Below are positions 43,752-52,884 of a stretch of DNA of 64,000 nucleotides, piece by piece. Source of the stretch: Caldifermentibacillus hisashii (GTDB lineage Bacteria; Bacillota; Bacilli; Bacillales; Caldibacillaceae). Each line of letters opens with the position of its first letter. Within the stretch, counting starts at the first letter, position 1. The notes below the pieces were generated by a model. That model saw nothing but the letters and a program-made list of their open reading frames with translations. It was not told the DNA's origin and ran no database searches. A program made the translations under genes and the position numbers. The stretch lies in assembly GCF_027568575.1 (NCBI RefSeq), contig NZ_JANUVP010000014.1; one strand, given 5' to 3'.

Positions 43752-43847
43752 CACCACCCCTGCACGGCCAAGTGTTAAAGGGTAGGGCTTTTTCCTGATC
43801 CAACGACACACGGTCACTGTACTTCTAGCAGTGTGGTTGTATACCCT
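43752..43847. other. Probable 3' UTR and antisense RNA overlap region of the type I toxin
   Basis: Between the toxin stop and the terminator is structured text with TCACTG/CAGTG and CCACCCC segments. In related systems the antitoxin RNA is transcribed from the opposite strand across this area. A promoter for it could not be fixed by eye. Confidence 0.35.
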
Positions 43848-43877
43848 GGGCGCTAATGTTTTATTAGCGTCCTTTTT
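43848..43877 (+). terminator. Terminator of the type I toxin transcript
   Basis: GGGCGCTAAT pairs with ATTAGCGTCC and is followed by TTTTTAAT. Confidence 0.75.
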
Positions 43878-44074
43878 AATATTTATCTCTATTTTCATTA
43901 TATACTAAAAAGTGATTTTTACAACCAAATTTACATAGAAAATAATACACAAACTATTTTTATTAAAAGTAGCCGCATTTTGGCTGTTTTTTGTTTGTTT
44001 ACGCTTGTATAGAATAGCGAATTATTCATGAGTAATAGATTAGAGAGGGAAAGAATGCGAAGGGAGGATAATAA

Positions 44075-44293
44075 ATGGGTGAGATCATTGTTAATGGTTC
44101 AATGTCGATTAATGGAATGCTAACCGTTACTCGTACGCTCGTTGAAGCAGAAGACCAACACGCAATTGTTGTAGAAGGCGTATTAAAAACAGAAGCTTAT
44201 ATTGAAGAAATTGAAGATATACAAACGGAACTTTACTGTACTGGGCGTCCAAGTCATTCAAGAATCTTTTGGGTCAGAAGAAAAGGATATTAG
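44075..44293 (+). CDS. Hypothetical phage-remnant protein
   Basis: A 72-residue frame with GGGAGG ahead of ATG 44075. The protein MGEIIVNGSMSINGMLTVTR... is not recognised. The last 20 or so residues (CTGRPSHSRIFWVRRKGY) look like out-of-frame text, so the gene may be shortened by a frameshift. It lies in the decayed prophage segment. Confidence 0.45.
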   Translation: MGEIIVNGSMSINGMLTVTRTLVEAEDQHAIVVEGVLKTEAYIEEIEDIQTELYCTGRPSHSRIFWVRRKGY

Positions 44294-44347
44294 TTATGCA
44301 TTTCGAGCCGAAAGCCTATTAATTTAACCGTAAAAGGAGGCGAGAGC

Positions 44348-44623
44348 ATGAGCGATGAACGGAGCGAACTAGATTCTTTAGAAGAACTGGTGGATATTGC
44401 GGCAGAAGAAATATCGCAAGCTGTTATGAATAGAGAGAATTTGAAGCCGGGATCAAAATTTATGGGGGTATTCGGAGATCGGCCTCGAAGCAAAAAAAGC
44501 TACAATGACGATGTTGTCAACAAAGACAGGCATGTATGCAAAAATCCCAATTATTTGCAAAGCTGACAGTTGCCTATATGCAGAAACTTGTCCGCTTCTT
44601 GCATATGACTGGGCACTTGTACA
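44348..44623 (+). pseudogene. Small phage-type protein, probably frameshifted near its C-terminus
   Basis: The ATG at 44348 has AAAAGGAGG upstream and encodes MSDERSELDSLEELVDIAAEEISQ... to a stop at 44566. From about 44530 the neighbouring frame reads MYAKIPIICKADSCLYAETCPLL, a C-x5-C-x5-C pattern seen in small phage proteins, to a TGA near 44633. Either two genes or one broken gene is possible. No function is known. Confidence 0.4.
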
Positions 44624-44639
44624 CACTTTATTTTGAAAA

Positions 44640-45021
44640 TGCTAAAATTTTTATCAGAAAACATTGCAATTAGAAATAGGTAAAGAGTTACTTTAATTTA
44701 TAAGGGGAGTTTTAAGTAATTTTGATTTCTATGTATATTAGATTTTTAGATGAAATTATCGGAAATAATCACCCAAAAAAACCTATTTTTCTAAAGGATT
44801 TTAACGAAAAACATAGAATAAATTAAATAGTGTAACTAAAAACAGAAGGAGTGAATGGAAAGTATTGTTTATCTTTTTTAAGGCAAATCAATAATTAAGG
44901 AGAGCACCAGAATCGTTATCTCAGTAGATGATGCTTTCAACATAAGACCACTGTTTTATAACAACTTTGATTTGCATATATAGAAGATTAATTTTTTAAT
45001 AGGGCATTGGGGGATATGTTC
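44640..45021. other. Intergenic region upstream of the SGNH hydrolase gene
   Basis: AT-rich, without a credible gene or clear promoter pair. It marks the end of the prophage debris. Confidence 0.4.
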
Positions 45022-46434
45022 ATGAAAAAAAGAATAAAACAATTCATTACTACAATTTTGTCTGTTCTTTTGGTTATTTCATTTGTCTTACCACATCAAA
45101 CATTAGCTGCTAATTTTGAAAAGCCAATATTAAATTATGTTGCTTTAGGGGATTCCTTGGCAGCGGGATATTTAAATGACAAATCAAGAGGAAGGGGTTA
45201 TCCTGAATTCATTAAGGAGAGAATTGAAAGCGGTTCCTCTTATTTAGTTGACTTGCAGAACTTCGGGATTGGCGGATATAGAACAACTCATGTGCTGGAT
45301 GACCTGATAAATCCACAAAGCCCAAAATATCAGCAAGTAAGAGAGGCTATAAAACAAGCAGACATTATTACCTATGATGCAGGGGCAAATGATGTTTTAG
45401 GGGTAATTGGGGATGTAACGAAATTCAACCCGAATGACTCGGAATTAATGAAACAGATTCAAGCTGCAATGATTACAGTTGGAGCCAATATTGATGTAAC
45501 GTTGAAAGAAATTAGAAAAATTAATCCGGATGCACAAGTTTATATAATGGGTTACTACAACGCCTTACACTTTTTACCAAATATACAGGATGCTGTCCTC
45601 TATTTAATCGGTGAATTAAATAAAGTTATAGACACAGTGGCTTTTTATAACGGAGCGACCTTTGTACCAACTTTTGAGATTTTCAATGGTAAATACCAAG
45701 AATACTTACCAAATCCGGACATTCATCCTACAGAAGCAGGCTATCAAGCAATTGCAGGACAGTTTGCTAATTTTATCATCCCTAATTTACCGATTGTTTG
45801 GATATTTGGAGAGGGAACACCGAGCGATGAAATAGGACACCCAAGAGATAAATACCTAGATATCAAAAACTGGGTTGTATATGAAAAAGTAGATCTAGTT
45901 TGGCAAAAAAGCTATGATCTTAAAGAATACGAAGGGGAACAACTTGTCGGACAAGGAGCCCCAAAAGTCGATTATGGAAAGATAGGTGATTTCTATTTTG
46001 ATCAAAACACCAATATTCTTTACGTGAAAGTCGATGAACTGTTTTGGCTGGAAATAGGTAAATCTGATCCTATTGATGATAATGATGGCGGTCAAAATGG
46101 TGAACAGCCGGGTGATTCGGGTACAGGAAGTGGTGGCGACCAAACAGGACCTCAAAATAATGAAAAGGACGGCAGTCAAAACACTGGCAGCAATCAAGGA
46201 GAAAATTTGAATTCCGGTAATAGCGGCACAACAGGGGAGAAACTTGAACAAATGAACAACAAAGCAAATACAACGAACACCGTAAAAACGGCTGGAAATA
46301 ACCAGAGATTGAAACTACCAAACACAGCAACAAATAATGGCCTATTCCTGCTAATTGGTATGTTCACGATTACCATAGCCGGCGTTTCTTATCTTATGTA
46401 TTTCAGGAGAATTAAGCGGGAAGGTTTTGAATAA
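45022..46434 (+). CDS. SGNH/GDSL hydrolase with sortase-type cell-wall anchor
   Basis: A 470-residue exported enzyme. The signal peptide (KKRIKQFITTILSVLLVISF...TLAA) is followed by an SGNH domain: the catalytic serine in VALGDSLAAGY, GANDVLG, and DIHPTEAGY with the Asp-His pair. After a Gly/Asn/Asp-rich linker comes LPNTA, a hydrophobic helix and the basic end RRIKREGFE. LPNTA is the motif used by class D-type sortases in Bacillus. It may deacylate a wall polymer or lipid. ATG at 45022 follows GGGGGA. Confidence 0.9.
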   Translation: MKKRIKQFITTILSVLLVISFVLPHQTLAANFEKPILNYVALGDSLAAGYLNDKSRGRGYPEFIKERIESGSSYLVDLQNFGIGGYRTTHVLDDLINPQSPKYQQVREAIKQADIITYDAGANDVLGVIGDVTKFNPNDSELMKQIQAAMITVGANIDVTLKEIRKINPDAQVYIMGYYNALHFLPNIQDAVLYLIGELNKVIDTVAFYNGATFVPTFEIFNGKYQEYLPNPDIHPTEAGYQAIAGQFANFIIPNLPIVWIFGEGTPSDEIGHPRDKYLDIKNWVVYEKVDLVWQKSYDLKEYEGEQLVGQGAPKVDYGKIGDFYFDQNTNILYVKVDELFWLEIGKSDPIDDNDGGQNGEQPGDSGTGSGGDQTGPQNNEKDGSQNTGSNQGENLNSGNSGTTGEKLEQMNNKANTTNTVKTAGNNQRLKLPNTATNNGLFLLIGMFTITIAGVSYLMYFRRIKREGFE

Positions 46435-46512
46435 TGCTGAAAAGGGCATGTCTATCCAAAAGTAGTATTTATGTAGTACGTTCTTAAGGACCTTATATCC
46501 ATTTTAATGAAA

Positions 46513-46529
46513 TGTTAAATCTTTGAAAC
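46513..46529. promoter_or_regulatory. Possible WalR box upstream of the LysM/3D gene
   Basis: TGTTAA, 5-bp spacer, TGAAAC fits the TGTWAH-N5-TGTWAH pattern with one mismatch. WalR controls YocH-type wall hydrolases in Bacillus. Weak evidence. Confidence 0.35.
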
Positions 46530-46611
46530 GCATTTTTAATTTCTATGTAACTGTAATCCCTCTATTTCTATGTTAAAGTTCATATGTAGCCTACAAGGAG
46601 GGAATTACAAA

Positions 46612-47553
46612 ATGAAAAAATTAGTCGTTACCGTTGCTGCAGCGATTGCTAGTGCGGGTCTATGGACATCGGCTGTTTCTGCAGAAGAAATTGTCGTGCA
46701 GAATGGTGACAATCTCTGGAATCTTGCAAGAGAACATCAGACAACCGTAAATAATCTAATAAAATTTAATAATTTACAATCTTACACTATCCATCCTGGC
46801 CAAGTGTTGCAAACGGAATTCGTACATACTGTCGTCAAAGGTGAATCACTTTGGGCGATTGCACAACACTATGGCATTACCGTAGATGAATTAAAAGAAT
46901 CCAATCACTTAACATCCGACTTAATCTTGATTGGTCAAGTTTTAACGATCCCCGGGGTACATGCAGATGAAGTAGCTTTGTCAGGTGCAAATGGACAATC
47001 TAGTAGTCAGCCTGCACGACAAATTATAACAGGGGATGAACAGGCGAAAGAAAATTCGAATGAATCGGCAGAAAATCCGGCTACAGAACTTACTGAGCAA
47101 CCGGCAGCTGCAGAACAACCGGCATCAGAGGAACCAAGTGAGGGGGAAGTTCCCGCTCCTGCACAAAAACAAACCGAACAACAAACGACACCAGCACAGC
47201 CTGCAGAAGTAAGTGAAGAGCCAGCAACTGAAGAAGTAACAACTCAACAAGAAGCACAACCCGGTAAAACGATAACTGTCACTTCGACCGGGTATACAGT
47301 TGAAAGTGCGGGTGGATCTGGAATTACCGCAACAGGAATTGACTTAAATAAAAACCCGAATGCGAAAGTCATTTCCGTTGATCCAAAAGTAATACCGCTT
47401 GGCAGTAAAGTTTATGTAGAAGGCTACGGGGAAGCCATTGCAGCAGATACGGGCGGCGCGATTAAAGGGAATAAGATCGACATTTACTTCCCAACCAGAG
47501 AGCAAGCGATAAACTGGGGCGTACGTAACGTCAATATTACGATTCAAGAATAA
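46612..47553 (+). CDS. LysM and 3D-domain cell-wall protein (YocH-like)
   Basis: A 313-residue secreted protein. The signal peptide is followed by two LysM modules (VVQNGDNLWNLAREHQTTVNNLIKFNNL and VVKGESLWAIAQHYGITVDELKESNHL), a Pro/Glu/Ala-rich low-complexity linker, and a C-terminal 3D domain (TGIDLNKNPNAKVISVDPKVIPLGSKVYVEG...AADTGGAIKGNKIDIYF) with the three aspartates that name it. 3D domains act as lytic transglycosylase-type or muralytic units. ATG at 46612 has CAAGGAGGGAA upstream; an earlier start at 46570 has none. Confidence 0.93.
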   Translation: MKKLVVTVAAAIASAGLWTSAVSAEEIVVQNGDNLWNLAREHQTTVNNLIKFNNLQSYTIHPGQVLQTEFVHTVVKGESLWAIAQHYGITVDELKESNHLTSDLILIGQVLTIPGVHADEVALSGANGQSSSQPARQIITGDEQAKENSNESAENPATELTEQPAAAEQPASEEPSEGEVPAPAQKQTEQQTTPAQPAEVSEEPATEEVTTQQEAQPGKTITVTSTGYTVESAGGSGITATGIDLNKNPNAKVISVDPKVIPLGSKVYVEGYGEAIAADTGGAIKGNKIDIYFPTREQAINWGVRNVNITIQE

Positions 47554-47575
47554 AAACCCTAAAATAAGAAAGAAG

Positions 47576-47613
47576 AAAAACCCTGCAGGTAAGTATGTCT
47601 GCAGGGTTTAATT
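47576..47613 (+). terminator. Terminator after the LysM/3D gene
   Basis: AAACCCTGCAG pairs with CTGCAGGGTTT over a 10-base loop; AAT TTATT follows. Confidence 0.8.
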
Positions 47614-47736
47614 TATTAGAATCTTAATTAACGGCAATTTTACTGGAACGTTGAGTCATTTATGTCTTTTAGTATTGTAGCTTTAAGTCAACTTACATCT
47701 TATTTATTGTTTGTCCGGTTTAAAATAAACCACATT

Positions 47737-48060
47737 TAGTGAATACTATCACAAACATTAAGTATGAACAGTGAACCTGTGCTTAAAAACATCTCGGTTA
47801 AGTACATCCTTTTAGCCTAACACCTTCATAAAGATTGAGTATGAGTAGTGGGCGCGTGCTTAAAACTACCCCGATTAAGTGGAATACCTTTACAAACATT
47901 GACTATGAACAGTGAATCCGTGCTTAAGGACCACTCCGGTTACGTTCAGCCCATTCAGTGAAAACCATCACAAAACTTCAGTAGTGATATTCTTTTTGGA
48001 CCACCACTGGACCAGCAAAACTGTCCCCGCGGACCATGAATAGTGAACTTGCCTCTCTGG
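47737..48060. repeat. Intergenic imperfect repeat array
   Basis: TATGA(A/G)(C/T)AGTG followed by GTGCTTAA recurs at about 47763, 47840 and 47904, with flanking ACAAACATT and CGGTTAAGT-like segments also repeated. Spacing is 77 and 64 bp. It lies between the convergent LysM/3D gene and sdaC. Near 48000-48060 it runs into GGACCA/TGTCCC text. Non-coding. Confidence 0.5.
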
Positions 48061-48067
48061 ACCACGA

Positions 48068-49396
48068 TTAGAAGAATGCTTTAATACTTGATAGAACGAC
48101 TAGTATGCCAAGAATAATAACAAATGCGTTGCTCAAATAATTTTTTCTGTATTTAGCCAGTGCAGGCACTTTATAGATTGCATACATTGGTAATAGGAAC
48201 AAAATTAGCGCAATTAGTGGTGCATTAATCATATCAATGAGATCAAGAATACTTGGGTTTGCATAAGCAACTATCCAACAAGTCACAATCATAAAGCCGA
48301 TGATGATATTCTTTACTGTTTTATTATTTAATTTTTTTCCGCGAGATTTAGCAAACTCTTTAATAATGTCTTCCATACCTTCATATGCTCCTACATAGTG
48401 ACCAAGGAAGGACTTTGTTATGGCAACGATCGCAACGATAGGAGCCGCCATTGCAAATAGAGGCATACTATATTTATTAGCCAGAAATGAAAGGATTGGT
48501 AAGTTTTCTTCTTTTGCTAGTGCAAGGTCACCAGAAGTCACACTCAAAACACAACTATAAACAAAGAACAAAACAACTAAAATCGTCATGATATAACAAA
48601 ACTTTTGAATCTGAGCACATTTGCGGTCAACATTTTCCATTCCATAGGTTTCCCGTTGCTTAATAACAAAGGTAGATATCATAGGAGAATGGTTAAACGA
48701 GAATACAATAATTGGAAGAATAAACCAACATATTTTTAAAATGTCAACAAAGCCTGCTCCTCCATCGGCATTTGCAAAATTACCAGCTAAACTTAAATTT
48801 GAAAGATCCCATTGTGGAATCAAATATAAAGCTAGGAACACAAGACAGGCTATAAATGGATATACAAGCCAGCTCATGACTTTTACCGTAACATCATGAC
48901 CAAAATTCACGATAAAGATAAGACCGAGCACCAAAATAAGTGATAGTATAATTCTAGGTGGTGCTTGCATGTTCAATTGATGCTCAATGAAACTACTTGC
49001 AGTATTGGTTAAAGAAACTGCGTACATCAGTAATATTGCATAAATCGAAAAGAAATAGACGATATCAAAAGCTGTACTTGCTTTAGTTCCAAAATACTCC
49101 CTAACTGTTGCTGTAATACCCTCACCGGCAGATTTAGAAGAGTAGATCATTTTAGCCATCGCCCTGTGTGAAAAGTACATGACAGGGAATGCCAGTACAG
49201 TAATTAAAAGTAAAGATAATATACCTCCTGCTCCGGCATTAATTGGTAAAAAGAGGACACCTGCCCCAATTGCTGTTCCAAAAAGACTCATTGCCCAAGT
49301 GGTATCTTGCATATGCCATTTATTCGGGTCTTTATATTGATGAAGTTCTTCTGTAGTATGTTCAAATTCCTGTACTTTAGCTGCATTTTGACTCAT
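48068..49396 (-). CDS. Serine/threonine permease (SdaC/HAAAP family)
   Basis: A 442-residue protein with eleven hydrophobic segments of the hydroxy/aromatic amino acid permease family. The first helix carries SLFGTAIGAGVLFLPINAG, the SdaC signature. It imports L-serine with protons. It lies downstream of sdaAA on the same strand, so uptake and deamination are co-expressed. ATG at 49396 is 8 bases after AAGGAGG; the ATG at 49402 is too close. Confidence 0.92.
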   Translation of the reverse strand: MSQNAAKVQEFEHTTEELHQYKDPNKWHMQDTTWAMSLFGTAIGAGVLFLPINAGAGGILSLLLITVLAFPVMYFSHRAMAKMIYSSKSAGEGITATVREYFGTKASTAFDIVYFFSIYAILLMYAVSLTNTASSFIEHQLNMQAPPRIILSLILVLGLIFIVNFGHDVTVKVMSWLVYPFIACLVFLALYLIPQWDLSNLSLAGNFANADGGAGFVDILKICWFILPIIVFSFNHSPMISTFVIKQRETYGMENVDRKCAQIQKFCYIMTILVVLFFVYSCVLSVTSGDLALAKEENLPILSFLANKYSMPLFAMAAPIVAIVAITKSFLGHYVGAYEGMEDIIKEFAKSRGKKLNNKTVKNIIIGFMIVTCWIVAYANPSILDLIDMINAPLIALILFLLPMYAIYKVPALAKYRKNYLSNAFVIILGILVVLSSIKAFF

Positions 49397-49487
49397 TTTC
49401 ATTTCCTCCTTGTGAGGTAGTATTTTTAATATTGTTCATAGATTCACAATCCACTAAAAACATTTTTTAAAAAAGTTTAAAATCCTA

Positions 49488-50360
49488 TTATTCCTTTCCT
49501 AGAATTTTGTTTCTAATCGCAATTCCTGTCGGTGTTTCTGCAACCCCACCTAAGCCAGTTTCTCTTAACTCCCGAGGCATTTGTCTACCTACTCTATACA
49601 TTGCATCAATTACTTCATCAGCATCTATCAGGTTGTTTACACCGGCTAATGCCAGATCTGCTGCCACTAATGCATTCGCCGTTCCAACAGCATTTCTTTT
49701 TACACAAGGAATCTCTACCAAACCTGCGACTGGATCACAAACTAAACCGAGTAAATTTTGTAGTGCGGTTGAGAACGCATGGGCTGATTGCTCTGGTGTT
49801 CCTCCCGCAGCTTCTACTGCCGCTGCAGCCGCCATTGCGGAGGCACTCCCTACTTCAGCTTGGCATCCCCCTAAAGCTCCTGCAATACATGCATTATTCG
49901 CTACAATCATTCCAAATAATGCTGAAGTAAACAGAAAATGAATCTGGTCCTCACGACTTAACTGTAATGTTTCTTTAATGGTATAAAGTACACCGGGTAT
50001 TGTTCCACTTGCTCCGGCTGTTGGTGTTGCACAAATAACCCCCATAGCCGCATTCACTTCATTTGTACCTATTGCACCTTGAACGCCTCTCATCATGACA
50101 TCGCCAGAAAGTGATTTTCCACTTTCAAGATATTTTTTAATTCTAACCGCATCTCCTCCAGTTAATCCAGTAGGGGAAAATACACCATCGCCCTCAACAC
50201 TTCTTTTTACAGCATTTTCCATCGTCTCTAAGTTTTTCTCCATTTTCGCCCAAACTTCATCAAAAGTAGATTTCGTTACTTCCATTTCCTGTTTAATTGC
50301 TAATTCATAAATGGGTACTTGTTTTTCGTTCGCTGCTTCGACTATTTCTTTAATAGACAT
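49488..50360 (-). CDS. sdaAA: L-serine dehydratase, iron-sulfur-dependent, alpha subunit
   Basis: A 290-residue SdaAA. The cluster cysteines lie in VICATPTAGASGTIPG, GCQAEVGSASAMAAAAAVE and LVCDPVAGLVEIPCVKRN. With SdaAB it converts L-serine to pyruvate and ammonia. ATG at 50360 is preferred after AAGGTATGT; an ATG two codons earlier also exists. It follows sdaAB by 30 bases. Confidence 0.95.
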   Translation of the reverse strand: MSIKEIVEAANEKQVPIYELAIKQEMEVTKSTFDEVWAKMEKNLETMENAVKRSVEGDGVFSPTGLTGGDAVRIKKYLESGKSLSGDVMMRGVQGAIGTNEVNAAMGVICATPTAGASGTIPGVLYTIKETLQLSREDQIHFLFTSALFGMIVANNACIAGALGGCQAEVGSASAMAAAAAVEAAGGTPEQSAHAFSTALQNLLGLVCDPVAGLVEIPCVKRNAVGTANALVAADLALAGVNNLIDADEVIDAMYRVGRQMPRELRETGLGGVAETPTGIAIRNKILGKE

Positions 50361-50390
50361 ATACATACCTTATTTCACCCCCAAATTTAA

Positions 50391-51083
50391 TTAAAGTATA
50401 ATGATATTCGCTATATCACTGAGATTTTCCAATTCTTTCCTGGCCTCACCACTTAATTGTGAATCCAAATCAAACTGGTACAAATATTTTCCGTCCTTCT
50501 CCAAATTAGTGGAGTTATTAATATCCACCTCGTATTTTTTAAAGATTCTGCGTAATTCGAGTTCAAGATTATTTCTACTCGAAATCGCTATCATTATTGG
50601 CAATGAACCTTGAGGATTTAAGCTAAATCCATCGATTTCAATTTGTTTGACTTTAATTAATCCGCCACCGACTGAAATTCCCACTGTTCGAATAGATCGA
50701 CTATCATCCTCAAGATAAATATCAGCAGTATTTGGATGACCAACAGGACTATCCCCTGATTCTTCTAAAAAAGTGATGTCAATACCTTGAGATTCCGCTA
50801 TTTTGATAGCATCGGGGACTCTGCTATCATCAGTCGCAAAACCTAATATACCGGAAATAATGGCAAAATCAGTTCCATGTCCCTTATGGGTTTCTGCAAA
50901 TGATTCATAGTACTTTACCACAACTCTTTTTGGAAGACCTTTAAATAATTTATTTGCAACTAATCCGATGGCTAAAGCACCTGCCGTATGGGAACTTGAG
51001 GGCCCGATCATAACTGGTCCAATCACATCAAAACAACTTTTGTAACTAATATTCTTTTTTTCTTTAAGCGTTACTGCGTTCAT
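50391..51083 (-). CDS. sdaAB: L-serine dehydratase, iron-sulfur-dependent, beta subunit
   Basis: A 230-residue SdaAB. SCFDVIGPVMIGPSSSHTAGALAIG is the conserved substrate-site segment, and the C-terminal part has an ACT-like domain (GSLPIMIAISSRNNLELELRRIFKKYEVDI). It binds SdaAA in a two-chain enzyme. ATG at 51083 has AAAGGAGG upstream; a longer frame from 51140 lacks a site. It is the first gene of the serine operon, divergent from a YheO-like regulator. Confidence 0.95.
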   Translation of the reverse strand: MNAVTLKEKKNISYKSCFDVIGPVMIGPSSSHTAGALAIGLVANKLFKGLPKRVVVKYYESFAETHKGHGTDFAIISGILGFATDDSRVPDAIKIAESQGIDITFLEESGDSPVGHPNTADIYLEDDSRSIRTVGISVGGGLIKVKQIEIDGFSLNPQGSLPIMIAISSRNNLELELRRIFKKYEVDINNSTNLEKDGKYLYQFDLDSQLSGEARKELENLSDIANIIIL

Positions 51084-51923
51084 GGCTAATCCTCCTTTAA
51101 AATTAATGTTGTTATTACTAGAATCATCTTGCAATAACATTTATTAAAAATTAAAAGTTACAATTAAATTACACTTGGTAAAATCTTACAAGAACTGTGC
51201 TTCCAACGTTACCAATCAGAATTCGAGTAGCAATTCTATTTCATTGGGACTTACTAATTTTAAGCTTCAATAACTCCTTATTTTCATCTTGATAGACTAG
51301 ACAATGATATGGTGTGCAATAATAAAAGCAGATACATTTTCTTTAGGTTCCTTTCATCACTTAGCAGCACTTGTAAAATCGCTTTCAAAGGACAAATAAT
51401 CCATTACCATTCCCGTTTATTTGCCTTGCGTTCACCTCCTATATTATTTTTTGAAAAGACTCAAGGATAAGATTTTATAAGTTTCAAAGAAAACTATATT
51501 ATTTATCAATTCGTAATAAAAAATTATCAATGTAATAAATTTTTATTACGCGTTAATAATATCACACAAAAAATCTAGCGTCAATCATTTATAGTAAAAA
51601 ATTATTCTAGTAAAAAATTTTTATTAAAATATATTGGATTGTCTGTAACATCTGTTATAATGAACTGTATAAAGAAGACTCGGGCGTCGGAGCATATAGG
51701 TCCGTAGTTCGTCAAAAAATCGTTCTGCTGCGATGCATTACTTGAGGCTTTCCTTGTATAAACGTAAAATTTCCCGTACATCTCGTACATTAAAAAAGGG
51801 ACAGTCAACACTTTTTGAATCATTATTATTGCAAATCGTTGTAAGTAATATAATTAAAAACCATTTAAATAAAATTTTTCCCCCAACTATTTAAATAGAA
51901 GAGTATAAAGGAGGAACACTAAG
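51084..51923. other. 840-bp divergent regulatory region (serine operon and YheO-like gene)
   Basis: No gene was accepted; a frame at 51602-51823 has no family features. The region contains clustered GTAATAA palindromes (51513-51549) and T/A-rich text. A cre-like or CodY-type site could not be fixed with confidence. Confidence 0.4.
51513..51549. promoter_or_regulatory. Palindromic boxes, candidate operator for the YheO-like regulator
   Basis: GTAATAAAAAATTAT (51513-51527) and the near-palindrome GTAATAAATTTTTATTAC (51532-51549) lie side by side, and a related AGTAAAAAATTTTTATT follows at about 51609. The location between divergent genes suits an operator. Confidence 0.4.
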
Positions 51924-52592
51924 TTGGATGATTATCTTTTTCGACACTATAAAAATTTAATGAATTATCTGGGAGAAGTCTTTGGCCCTCATTATGAATT
52001 TGTATTACATGTGTTAGATCCTGATGGAGGTTCACACATTGGTCACATCGTCCATGGAGAGTTGAGTGGAAGGTCATTAACCAGCCCTTTAACAGACTAT
52101 GCAAAAAAGTTAATTGAGGAAAAAGTATATTTAACAAAAGATTTTGTTGTAAATTATGTTGGAGAAGGACCAAAGGGTAAAAAGTTTCGTTCATCAACCA
52201 TGTTTATAAAAAATCGTGAAGGTCAGTTACAAGGTCTGTTATGTATTAACTTTGATGCGGATGTCTATCGAAAGGTCGCAAAGGATGTATTGAGTTTAGC
52301 TAATTTAAGCTGGGATATACAGTATTTGGACAAGAAAACTGAACAGGAACAACCGGTTGAAAACTTAACTGAAAACATTCAGAACATTATTTATACACAA
52401 ATAGATAAAGATATTTTAGAATCAGGTGCTCAATTATCACCTGAACAAAAGAAACTTGCCATTTCCAAATTAAAAGAACACGGTGTATTTGATATTAAAG
52501 GTACAATAAGTGAAGTAGCTGAAATAATGGGAATGTCGGAATCAAGTGTTTATCGGTATCTTCATATGATATCTCGCAATGAAAAGAAATAA
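51924..52592 (+). CDS. YheO-like PAS/HTH transcriptional regulator (DauR family)
   Basis: A 222-residue protein. The N-terminal YheO-like PAS domain (FGPHYEFVLHVLDPDGG...HIVHGELSGRSLTSPLTDYA) is followed by a C-terminal HTH_22 (LAISKLKEHGVFDIKGTISEVAEIMGMSESSVYRYLH). Relatives control amino-acid catabolic genes. The TTG start at 51924 is 7 bases after AAAGGAGGAAC. Divergent from sdaAB, so it probably controls serine use. The ligand is not known. Confidence 0.87.
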   Translation: MDDYLFRHYKNLMNYLGEVFGPHYEFVLHVLDPDGGSHIGHIVHGELSGRSLTSPLTDYAKKLIEEKVYLTKDFVVNYVGEGPKGKKFRSSTMFIKNREGQLQGLLCINFDADVYRKVAKDVLSLANLSWDIQYLDKKTEQEQPVENLTENIQNIIYTQIDKDILESGAQLSPEQKKLAISKLKEHGVFDIKGTISEVAEIMGMSESSVYRYLHMISRNEKK

Positions 52593-52795
52593 TAAATAAA
52601 TTTTCAAATAATTATAGTAAGGTTTTTACGAAAATTTTCACGCTAGTACAATAGAAACTCTTGTTATTTGTGTTAAGTTTCTCACAAAAAAAGTTTTTTG
52701 GGTGTGAATCATACACTAAACCAAAGCTAATTATAGGAATTTTCCTCCAATTCCCAACATATCTATTGTTTATCTACACTTAGAGAAAATGAAAC

Positions 52796-52831
52796 AGGCC
52801 GAAAACATGATTAAATCAATGTTCTCGGCCT
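52796..52831 (-). terminator. Terminator of serS
   Basis: AGGCCG(A)GAACATTGATT/AATCATGTTTTCGGCCT-type stem 50 bp past the serS stop; T-rich text follows on the minus strand. It could also stop read-through from the plus side. Confidence 0.65.
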
Positions 52832-52884
52832 AATTTAATTGTCGGGATTTACTTTTTAAGAAACAAATTGTTTATACATTAATA

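Noticed and set aside
49507..50310. Several plus-strand ORFs opposite sdaAA
   Set aside because: They are shadows of sdaAA, whose motifs are clear on the minus strand.
51602..51823. 73-residue minus-strand ORF in the sda regulatory region
   Set aside because: No ribosome binding site, no family features, and it overlaps the candidate operator area.
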